Origin: Chitinophagaceae bacterium
GTDB taxonomy: Bacteria; Bacteroidota; Bacteroidia; Chitinophagales; Chitinophagaceae
Assembly: GCA_023251285.1 (NCBI GenBank)
Contig: JAHEZB010000075.1
Coordinates: forward strand, 1 to 7,836
Length of the DNA stretch: 7,836 bases
Reading direction: 5' to 3'
The position numbers were made by a program, and so were the translations under genes. Below, one piece after another: positions 1 through 5,610 of the stretch. Position 1 is the stretch's first letter; every line of letters starts with the position of its first letter. The notes under the pieces are model-generated. The model did no database searches and was not told the DNA's origin. It was given only the letters and a program-made list of their open reading frames with translations.

Positions 1-3
1 ATC

Positions 4-36
4 AATAATCAATAATCAAATAATTCAATAATTAAA
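4..36. repeat. Imperfect AT-rich heptamer repeat (AATAATC-like)
   Basis: About four imperfect copies of a seven-base unit close to AATAATC lie directly after the accA stop codon; one copy is stretched to nine bases. The tract may continue beyond the window edge. No terminator hairpin for accA is visible in these few bases. The unit length matches the heptamer tract between cysJ and cysI, but the sequence differs. Confidence 0.5.
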
Positions 37-1005
37 TCACTCATCCCAAAATCCCATTTTATTAAATTTTTCTATCCGTTGATTGATTCTTTCCTGCGGA
101 TCTATTTGTTCTAATTCCTTCAACACCGGTTTGATATATGATTTTAAATTGTTGGCCGCTTCATCATAATTCCAATGGGCGCCGCCAAGCGGCTCGCGGA
201 TAATGCCATCAACCAAACCAAATTTCAACATATCATCTGACGTAAGTTTTAATTGCTCAGCCGCCACTTCTTTTTGCGCCCAGCTGCGCCAAAGTATCGA
301 GCTGCAATTTTCCGGAGAAATAACCGTGTACCACGAATTTTCCAACATCAAAACCCTGTCTCCTACCCCAATTCCCAAAGCACCGCCGCTCGCACCTTCG
401 CCAATGATGACGCAAATAACGGGAACTTTCAACCGGATCATTTCATAAATATTTCTTGCTATCGCTTCTCCCTGGCCCCGCTCTTCTGCTTCCAATCCTG
501 GATAGGCGCCGGGTGTATCGATTAATGTGATAACTGGTTTATTAAATTTTTCCGCAAGTTTCATCAGGCGCAAGGCCTTGCGATAACCTTCAGGATTCGC
601 CATTCCAAAATTGCGCATCTGCCGCATCTTTGTATTCGTTCCTTTTTGCTGGCCAATCACCATAACAGTTTCTCCATCGAGTTGTGCAAAGCCGCCGATC
701 ATGGCTTTATCATCTTTCACATTTCTGTCGCCATGCAATTCCAAAAAATTGGTAAACATTTTTAAGATATACTCCAGCGTATAAGGCCTGTCTGGATGCC
801 TGCTTAATTGTACTTTTTGCCACGGGGTCAGGTTTTCGGTAATCTCTTTTCTTTTATTGAGAACGTGATCTTCCAATTCATGGATGATTGATTCGTAATT
901 CCCATTCGGGTTTTTTGAAGCAAGTTTTTTATTCTCTTCAATCTGATCGTAGAGCTCTTTTATAGGTTGCTCAAAATCGAGGAACTGTCTGATATGTGAT
1001 GCCAT
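37..1005 (-). CDS. accA: Acetyl-CoA carboxylase carboxyltransferase subunit alpha
   Basis: AccA, with AccD, forms the carboxyltransferase that moves the carboxyl group from carboxybiotin (on AccB) to acetyl-CoA, giving malonyl-CoA, the first committed step of cytoplasmic fatty-acid synthesis. The 322 residues match the usual length (E. coli about 319). Visible family motifs in order are RPYT (73-76), ELHGDR (89-94), IGQQKG (117-122), [17 protein letters not shown] (132-148), DTPGAYPG (163-170), [11 protein letters not shown] (175-185), the oxyanion-hole glycine-rich [12 protein letters not shown] (202-213) and [10 protein letters not shown] (230-239). These are the crotonase-fold CoA and biotin sites. 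The ATG is preceded by an AT-rich stretch with no Shine-Dalgarno, as is normal in Bacteroidota. The N-terminal [11 protein letters not shown] segment is typical of the family, which supports this start. accD is not in the window. No lesion is seen. Confidence 0.98.
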   Translation of the reverse strand: MASHIRQFLDFEQPIKELYDQIEENKKLASKNPNGNYESIIHELEDHVLNKRKEITENLTPWQKVQLSRHPDRPYTLEYILKMFTNFLELHGDRNVKDDKAMIGGFAQLDGETVMVIGQQKGTNTKMRQMRNFGMANPEGYRKALRLMKLAEKFNKPVITLIDTPGAYPGLEAEERGQGEAIARNIYEMIRLKVPVICVIIGEGASGGALGIGVGDRVLMLENSWYTVISPENCSSILWRSWAQKEVAAEQLKLTSDDMLKFGLVDGIIREPLGGAHWNYDEAANNLKSYIKPVLKELEQIDPQERINQRIEKFNKMGFWDE

Positions 1006-1059
1006 GTATAATCAATTATTTTAAAGAATAAAGGGCAAAAAAATTATTTTTTTGGGCGC

Positions 1060-1067
1060 TAAAGTTA
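1060..1067 (-). promoter_or_regulatory. Candidate -7 promoter element for accA
   Basis: Read on the minus strand the bases are TAACTTTA, one mismatch from the Bacteroidota sigma-A -7 consensus TAnnTTTG. The site lies about 55 bases upstream of the accA start. No clear TTG at -33 is visible (TTTA sits at about the right spacing), so this is only a candidate. Confidence 0.3.
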
Positions 1068-1075
1068 AGACGCGA

Positions 1076-1104
1076 AAATCAAATAAAGCGAAAAGCTTTG
1101 ATTT
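1076..1104. promoter_or_regulatory. Inverted repeat upstream of accA (AAATCAAA / TTTGATTT)
   Basis: An eight-base perfect inverted repeat, AAATCAAA (1076-1083) and TTTGATTT (1097-1104), is separated by 13 bases. It lies just upstream of the candidate accA -7 element, covering where the -33 region would be. That position suits an operator, but the AT-richness makes chance possible. No regulator can be named. Confidence 0.3.
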
Positions 1105-1163
1105 AAAAGCAAAACAACCTGGTGGGCGAAATAAAAATGAAGAAAGGATGAGAAAACGACTCT

Positions 1164-1215
1164 AAACAAAAAAGATTTGGAAATGCATTCATCGTACTGC
1201 ATTCCCAAATCTTTT
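1164..1215 (-). terminator. Rho-independent terminator of the TIM-barrel lipoprotein gene
   Basis: Two 18-base arms, 1170-1187 and 1198-1215, are complementary with a single mismatch around a ten-base loop. Read on the minus strand the stem is followed by TTTTTTGTTT. It begins about 19 bases after the TAG of the lipoprotein gene, the expected place for its intrinsic terminator. The A-run on the other side of the stem is short, so activity on the plus strand is less likely. It separates the lipoprotein gene from accA. Confidence 0.85.
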
Positions 1216-1233
1216 AATGAATTACAATACTCG

Positions 1234-2133
1234 CTATTTCAGTTTCGCTACCTGTTCATTATAAAATTTTACCGTTTCTATCACGTCAGGCACACTGTGA
1301 TACCAGTTGGATTCATGTTCTATAGAAAACATTCCTTTAAAGTGCTGGCGTTTCAGCTCCTGGAAAATAGGAGGAAAATCAATAACTCCTTTGCCGACAA
1401 CTGTATCAGCGGCTTGTGTGTCGCCAAACTTGGTAATGTCTTTCAAATGCACGCCAAACACGTGCCCGGCAAGTTTTTTTAGTGCATCAACCGGGTTAAC
1501 GCCATTGCGTGCCCAGTGCCCTAGATCTGCACATGATCCGATATTCGGGTGGCCCACGGTTGCAGCCAATACAGAATCAGGGCTCCAGTAAGCATTTGGT
1601 TTTGGATGATCATGTATCGCTACTTTAATGCCATAAGCACCGGCCATACTATCCACCATATCCCATTGATTTTTGAGTGGCTCTGCAGTGATGTAACTAA
1701 GGCCAAATTCCTTTGCAAGATCAAAAGCCTTCTGCCATTCTTCTTTTGTTTTTGGAACGATCACGCCCATGGCAACAATGCTGATGCCTTTTGCTTTCAG
1801 GAGGTCTTTCAATTTGGTTTTGCTGGCATCAGACATTCTTATCCCAAAACTATCTTTCATCCCCGCGCCCAAAGGCTGCCCCCAAAATGCTTCAATATAT
1901 TTCACACCGGCGCTATCCACTTTATCCAATGCTTCGGCGAAGGTGAATACTCTGAACGTCCACATTTGCACACCAATTTTCCAATCTGCGGTCACATTGG
2001 AAGTGTCTGTTGTCGTTGTCGTTGAAGTAGAAGTAGAATCAGTTGCGGAACTACTTTTCGTCGAATTGGAGTTACATCTTGTGAGCGCTACAATGCAAAG
2101 AAAACTTAAAAGGGTAAAAGCAATTTTTTTCAT
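1234..2133 (-). CDS. Lipoprotein, sugar phosphate isomerase/epimerase-like TIM barrel
   Basis: The 299-residue protein starts with a lipoprotein-type signal (two lysines, hydrophobic stretch, Cys20), then a Ser/Thr-rich linker (about 21-48), then a xylose-isomerase-like TIM barrel (AP endonuclease 2 / IolE / epimerase superfamily, about 50-298). Barrel landmarks are GVQMWTF (54-60), AEPL with E151, IHDHP (173-177), CADLGHW with D203 and H206, VHLKD with H229, and SIEHE with E282. By comparison with tagatose 3-epimerase-type enzymes, E151, D203, H229 and E282 are the likely divalent-metal ligands (inferred). Such secreted or anchored barrels are common in Bacteroidota and often act on sugars or sugar acids, but the substrate cannot be read here. 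The residue before the lipid cysteine is Arg (LTRC), an unusual lipobox. The ATG at the signal peptide is the natural start. The gene appears monocistronic. Confidence 0.9.
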   Translation of the reverse strand: MKKIAFTLLSFLCIVALTRCNSNSTKSSSATDSTSTSTTTTTDTSNVTADWKIGVQMWTFRVFTFAEALDKVDSAGVKYIEAFWGQPLGAGMKDSFGIRMSDASKTKLKDLLKAKGISIVAMGVIVPKTKEEWQKAFDLAKEFGLSYITAEPLKNQWDMVDSMAGAYGIKVAIHDHPKPNAYWSPDSVLAATVGHPNIGSCADLGHWARNGVNPVDALKKLAGHVFGVHLKDITKFGDTQAADTVVGKGVIDFPPIFQELKRQHFKGMFSIEHESNWYHSVPDVIETVKFYNEQVAKLK

Positions 2134-2324
2134 TTATAGTTTTTTTAATTTTATTGAAGATGCGTTATTTACTTATTTATACAAAAAAAAATTTAACAAC
2201 TCGCTTAAAAAATATAAAAAGGACTGCCTTCATTTTATGAAATTGTCACGTCTTCCGGCTTTTTGTAATTGGTGTAAATATCTCTGACAGTAACCCGACA
2301 AATAAGACGATTTTTTGTTTTTCG

Positions 2325-2564
2325 TTTACACATGAAGGCACACGAAGGCAGAATGATCCCTTCGCACACTTTGTCCCTTCGTCTTCTTTGTGTGAAAAAC
2401 CCTTCTTCTTCTATTTTTCTTTACACCAAGTAGACCAAGAAGGAAGGCACACGAAGGCAGAATGATCCCTTCGCACACTTTGTCCCTTCGTCTTCTTTGT
2501 GTGAAAAACCCTTCTCTTTTTCTTTTACACCAAGAAAACGAAGGAGCGAAAGCACACGAAGGCG
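2325..2564. repeat. Tandem array of imperfect palindromes with 73-bp perfect direct repeat
   Basis: A 73-base segment occurs twice without mismatch, at 2334-2406 and 2443-2515 (offset 109). Each copy contains most or all of an imperfect palindrome: a purine-rich left arm ending in CACACGAAGG, the loop CAGAATGATC, and a pyrimidine-rich right arm beginning CCTTCGCACAC and ending near TTTGTGTGAA. Left arms lie at about 2325-2348 (shortened), 2420-2457 and 2524-2562; right arms lie at about 2358-2396 and 2468-2506. The order is therefore left-right-left-right-left, and either neighbour can pair. No open frame or T-run suggests a gene or terminator. It resembles a dispersed intergenic palindromic element that has amplified in tandem. 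Confidence 0.85.
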
Positions 2565-2659
2565 AACCGTTATATCAAAACAATCTTTTTAATCTCACCC
2601 TCTCTTCATGATGAAAAATTTTTTATTTTTTTTCGAAAAATAATTTTTTTAAAAGTGAT

Positions 2660-2682
2660 TACCCTACCTTCGCGGTAGACTA
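2660..2682 (+). promoter_or_regulatory. Operator copy 1 with embedded -7 box, ahead of the leader frame
   Basis: The site is TACCCTAC-N7-GTAGACTA, with an inner hairpin-forming CTACC-TTCGC-GGTAG. Inside it TACCTTCG (2665-2672) differs by one base from the Bacteroidota -7 consensus TAnnTTTG. Transcription would then begin near 2679, about 20 bases before the leader ATG at 2702. A repressor bound here would block the promoter. The second copy at 2905-2927 has the same flanks and the same seven-base spacing. The arrangement recalls Rrf2-family sites (CymR, IscR), but the regulator is not in the window. Confidence 0.65.
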
Positions 2683-2701
2683 TTCAAAAAATTAATACAA
2701 G

Positions 2702-2773
2702 ATGTCAACGTATTCTTTATTCTACACATGCAATACCTGTTACTCGATGCGTTGTTGTTGCCCTCAATTCTAA
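2702..2773 (+). CDS. Cysteine-rich leader peptide (putative)
   Basis: A 23-codon frame, ATG to TAA, encodes a peptide with cysteines at positions 10, 13, 18, 19 and 20; its second half reads YTCNTCYSMRCCCPQF. Three consecutive Cys codons (TGT TGT TGC) lie four codons before the stop. The frame begins about 20 bases after the predicted start of transcription from operator copy 1 and lies 157 bases before cobA, the first gene of a sulfite-reduction operon. Such a peptide suits a translational gauge of charged cysteinyl-tRNA; Cys-rich leader peptides ahead of sulfur genes are known in mycobacteria. No clear terminator/antiterminator pair follows, so the downstream mechanism is unknown. It is too short for similarity or domain assignment, and expression is inferred. 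Confidence 0.6.
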   Translation: MSTYSLFYTCNTCYSMRCCCPQF

Positions 2774-2904
2774 ATTACAATCACTTTTGAAATGTTTTAA
2801 ACCCTTAAAAATTTATGTTTGGCAAAGCGCTGAACCGCAAAAGCAATATGCGCTGAAGAAGAAATCGTAACCAACAGTAACCTCTTAAAATTTTTTTAAA
2901 TATT

Positions 2905-2927
2905 TACCCTACTAATTTAGTAGACTA
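2905..2927 (+). promoter_or_regulatory. Operator copy 2, immediately before cobA
   Basis: This site repeats TACCCTAC-N7-GTAGACTA exactly at the flanks. Here the centre makes a perfect 15-base palindrome, CTACTAA-T-TTAGTAG (2909-2923). It is preceded by AATTTTTTTAAA, which also precedes copy 1. It ends three bases before the cobA ATG. A near-consensus TAATTTAG lies inside, but initiation from it would start at or beside the ATG, so copy 2 may serve as an operator or roadblock rather than as the main promoter. In RNA it could form a small stem next to the start codon. Confidence 0.65.
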
Positions 2928-2930
2928 CAT

Positions 2931-3773
2931 ATGAAAAGAACAATTAAATCACAAAAAGTAATTCTTGCAGGCGCCGGACCCGGCGATCCGGAATTGATTA
3001 CGATGAAAGCCGCACGTTACCTGCAAAATGCAGATGTCGTTTTGGTTGATCGCTTAGTAAGCAAAGAAATATTGACAAATTATGTTTCGCCGAAAGCCGA
3101 AATTATTTATGTGGGCAAACAATGCCGCCGTGGAATTTCAACGCCCCAAAAAACCATCAATGAACTGATGGTAGAACATGCACTTTTAGGAAAATTGGTG
3201 GTGCGTTTAAAAGGAGGCGATGTATCAATTTTCTCCAACATTTTGGATGAATTAGAAGCGCTCGCTGCTCATAATATTCCTTATGAGATCATTCCGGGAG
3301 TGACCGCGGCTCTGGGAGCAGCGGCCTTCGCGGGGATTCCACTGACAGCCCGGGGATATGCAACTGCTGTTCGCTTCCTTACTTATTATAAATCGGATGT
3401 TGTGACCAACGAGTATTGGAAAGAACTTTCAAATACCGAAGACACTTTGGTGTTTTATATGTCTTCAGAAACATTATTAAATGTGGTGGAAAAATTGACC
3501 ACCTATCACATTCATGAAGATAAATTACTCGCTGTTATTGAGCAGGCAACCACGCCTTTTCAGAATGTGCAGGTTTACAATTTGTACGATTTTAAAAGAA
3601 ACATTTCAGCAACCAATTTTGTATCTCCAACGCTTGTCATCATTGGACGCGTCGTTGCTCTTCATGAAAATTTTAAATGGCTTGAAAACAACGACAGTAA
3701 AGAATTTTATTTCAAACCATTGAATCAATTAATCCCCAACCTTCAACCCGAAAAAATTTCAAATGTTAGTTGA
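2931..3773 (+). CDS. cobA: Uroporphyrinogen-III C-methyltransferase (SUMT)
   Basis: SUMT uses S-adenosylmethionine to methylate uroporphyrinogen III twice, giving precorrin-2, the precursor of siroheme. The 280-residue length fits a stand-alone enzyme (not a CysG fusion). Visible motifs are GAGPGDPEL (14-22), VGK (61-63), VRLKGGD (91-97) and the second SAM-site segment PGVTAALGAAAFAGIPLT (122-139). Two family positions are unusual: the normally conserved GGDPF.FGRGGEE reads GGDVSIFSNILDE (95-107), and the usual PLTHR reads PLTARG. The fold signature is otherwise complete, so it is probably active. It lies first in the operon, overlaps cysJ by 11 bases and has operator copy 2 just before its ATG. 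This context indicates that it serves the siroheme of CysI rather than cobalamin synthesis. The dehydrogenase/ferrochelatase steps must be encoded elsewhere. Confidence 0.93.
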   Translation: MKRTIKSQKVILAGAGPGDPELITMKAARYLQNADVVLVDRLVSKEILTNYVSPKAEIIYVGKQCRRGISTPQKTINELMVEHALLGKLVVRLKGGDVSIFSNILDELEALAAHNIPYEIIPGVTAALGAAAFAGIPLTARGYATAVRFLTYYKSDVVTNEYWKELSNTEDTLVFYMSSETLLNVVEKLTTYHIHEDKLLAVIEQATTPFQNVQVYNLYDFKRNISATNFVSPTLVIIGRVVALHENFKWLENNDSKEFYFKPLNQLIPNLQPEKISNVS

Positions 3774-5454
3774 GCAAAAATTAAACACCTTACTGGAACT
3801 CATCAACACTTCCAGCAATGACGAACTTATCTGGATCAACGGATATCTGAATGGCGTTCTTTCAAAACAAAAACCGGAAGTAAAAGTTGCAGCTAAAAAT
3901 GCCACGCAAAAAATTACGATCGTTTACGGAACGGAAACAGGGAATTCAAAAAGACTGGCCACAGATTTTGCTGCCAAAGCAAAAAAACTCGGCCATCATG
4001 CAAAGATCCAGGGCCTCGATCAGTATCGCCTTACTGATCTTAGTAAAGAAGAATATTTGTTGACCATCATGAGCACGCACGGTGATGGCGAACCTCCTGT
4101 TGCCGCACAAAAGTTTTATGATTTTGTGCATCAAAACGAAGTGAAACTTTCTAAATTAAAATACAGCGTTCTTGCTTTGGGTGATTCTGCTTATCCTCTT
4201 TTTTGCAAAGCCGGAGAAGATGTCGATGAACAATTGAACAAGCTGGGAGGCAACAGGATCGCGCCTTTACAGAAATGTGATGTAGATTATGACACAGAAG
4301 CGGAAGAATGGTTTTCAAAAATAATCAGCGCGTTAAATCAAAATTCAGCAGGTGAATCCTCACAAATTTCAGCACCGGTTATCAAAAAAACTTCTGGCAA
4401 AAAGATATACAATGGCAAAATAATTTCGCATGTGAATCTGAATGACCTGGGAAGCAATAAAGAAACGTTTCACATCGAAATTGAAGCAGAAGATGTACAA
4501 TACTTACCCGGTGATTCGGTCGGTATTATTCCGGAAAATAAAAAAGAAATTGTTGAAAAGATTATGGAGATAACAGCGATTGATGGCACCACGAATCTGG
4601 ATCATAAAGACCAATTAATTTCCGTGTATGAGCTATTAAAGAAAAAATTAAACATTCTCAATTTACCGGAACGGGTTGTAAAAAAATATGCTGCGGTGGT
4701 TCAGCAGGAAATTCCTGCAACCAAAATTGATTTGCTGGATCTGCTGAAAATTTATTCTGTAAAAGATGCAAATCAGTTTATAGAAGTATTGAAGATATTG
4801 GAACCAATTGCACCAAGGTTGTATTCCATTTCTTCTTCGCCGGAAGCACATCCGGGTGAAGTTCATATCACCGTTGCCAAAAATTGTTTTAAAATAAATG
4901 ATGAATTGAAACATGGGCTTGCCTCTGAATTTCTATCACTCCTGGATGAAGAAAATGAACTGCAGTTTTATATTTCTCCCAACAACAATTTCCGTTTGCC
5001 TGAAGAAGATAAAAGTCTGATTATGATTGGACCTGGTACCGGCATTGCGCCGTTTCGTTCTTTCTTATGGGAAAGAGATTCTACCGGCGCTTCCGGGAAA
5101 AACTGGTTGTTCTTTGGTGAACAACATTTCATCACTGATTTCCTGTATCAAACCGAGATTCAAAGTTTTGTCGAAACGAATTTGCTCACAAAAATTGACA
5201 TCGCTTTTTCAAGAGATCAGCAGGAAAAAATTTATGTACAAAATAAAATTAAAAAAAATGGCGCCGAGTTTTTTGAATGGCTGGAAGCAGGAAGTTATGT
5301 GTATTTGTGCGGTGCAAAAGAACCAATGAGCCTCGATGTTGAGCAAACAATTTTAAAGGTGATCGAACAATTTGGCGAAAGATCTAAAGACGAAGCAAAA
5401 CAATATTTAGAAAATTTAAAAGAAACAGGAAGATACCTCACCGATGTTTATTAA
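3763..5454 (+). CDS. cysJ: Assimilatory sulfite reductase (NADPH) flavoprotein, alpha subunit
   Basis: CysJ passes electrons from NADPH through FAD and FMN to the CysI hemoprotein for sulfite-to-sulfide reduction in the cytoplasm. The 563 residues carry, in order, the CysJ-type N-terminal segment (ELIWINGYLNGV, 21-32), a flavodoxin domain (FMN; YGTETGNS 55-62, STHGDGEPP 104-112, ALGDSAYPLFCKAG 138-151), a low-complexity linker (about 191-213) and a cytochrome-P450-reductase-like FAD/NADPH module. The module shows PRLYSISSSP 351-360, HGLASEFL 384-391, GPGTGIAPFRSFLWER 423-438, FGEQH 451-455, SRDQQEKIYVQ 483-493 for the NADPH 2'-phosphate, and YLCGAKEPM 514-522. It ends in the aromatic Tyr563 expected to stack on FAD. 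The start lies within the end of cobA (11-base overlap), suggesting translational coupling. Nothing appears broken. Confidence 0.97.
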   Translation: MLVEQKLNTLLELINTSSNDELIWINGYLNGVLSKQKPEVKVAAKNATQKITIVYGTETGNSKRLATDFAAKAKKLGHHAKIQGLDQYRLTDLSKEEYLLTIMSTHGDGEPPVAAQKFYDFVHQNEVKLSKLKYSVLALGDSAYPLFCKAGEDVDEQLNKLGGNRIAPLQKCDVDYDTEAEEWFSKIISALNQNSAGESSQISAPVIKKTSGKKIYNGKIISHVNLNDLGSNKETFHIEIEAEDVQYLPGDSVGIIPENKKEIVEKIMEITAIDGTTNLDHKDQLISVYELLKKKLNILNLPERVVKKYAAVVQQEIPATKIDLLDLLKIYSVKDANQFIEVLKILEPIAPRLYSISSSPEAHPGEVHITVAKNCFKINDELKHGLASEFLSLLDEENELQFYISPNNNFRLPEEDKSLIMIGPGTGIAPFRSFLWERDSTGASGKNWLFFGEQHFITDFLYQTEIQSFVETNLLTKIDIAFSRDQQEKIYVQNKIKKNGAEFFEWLEAGSYVYLCGAKEPMSLDVEQTILKVIEQFGERSKDEAKQYLENLKETGRYLTDVY

Positions 5455-5460
5455 TCGTGA

Positions 5461-5610
5461 ATTCACCATTCACCACTCACCACTCACCATTCACCCATTC
5501 ACCATTCACCATTCACCATTCACCCATTCACCATTCACCACTCACCATTCACCATTCACCATTCACCACTCACCTCTCACCACTCACCATTCACCATTCA
5601 CAACTCACCC
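5461..5610 (+). repeat. G-free heptamer tandem repeat between cysJ and cysI
   Basis: Exactly 150 bases parse as 21 heptamers plus three single inserted C residues (after units 5, 9 and 21). The unit is ATTCACC with ACTCACC as the main variant, plus single TCTCACC and ATTCACA units. The plus strand contains no G, so its RNA can form almost no stable structure and holds no stop codon in any forward frame. The tract begins beside a ten-base palindrome GTGAATTCAC (5457-5466) just after the cysJ stop and runs up to the cysI ATG. It resembles the short tandemly repeated heptamers known from filamentous cyanobacteria in design, not in sequence. CRISPR is excluded because there are no spacers. Confidence 0.97.

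Larger units (their letters stand above)
2134..2930. other. Long divergent intergenic region
   Basis: About 800 bases lie between the minus-strand lipoprotein gene and the plus-strand cobA-cysJ-cysI operon. The first 190 bases are AT-rich and should hold the lipoprotein promoter, but no convincing TAnnTTTG element was found there. Bases 2325-2564 hold a palindromic repeat array. Bases 2617-2650 are homopolymeric A/T, including a short hairpin TTATTTTT/AAAAATAA (2623-2643). Bases 2651-2930 hold two copies of an operator-like inverted repeat and a cysteine-rich leader frame. No RNA gene was recognised. Confidence 0.8.

Noticed and set aside
203..525. Plus-strand open frames opposite accA
   Set aside because: They are antisense to a clear accA; their products have no recognisable motif or plausible start.
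1177..2287. Several plus-strand open frames opposite the TIM-barrel gene
   Set aside because: All lie antisense to a well-supported gene and cross its terminator or signal peptide; they look like codon-bias shadows.
2325..2564. Palindromic array as a transcription terminator or riboswitch
   Set aside because: No T-run follows the stems, it is far from both gene ends, and no known riboswitch core was recognised.
2608..2643. Eleven-residue frame in the A/T-rich stretch before operator copy 1
   Set aside because: It lies upstream of the predicted transcript start and consists of homopolymer codons; nothing supports translation.
2815..2856. Thirteen-residue frame (MFGKALNRKSNMR) between leader and cobA
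   Set aside because: Too short, no compositional signal and no placement relative to a promoter; kept only as part of the leader RNA.
5461..5610. CRISPR array
   Set aside because: Units are contiguous heptamers without unique spacers, and no cas genes are nearby.
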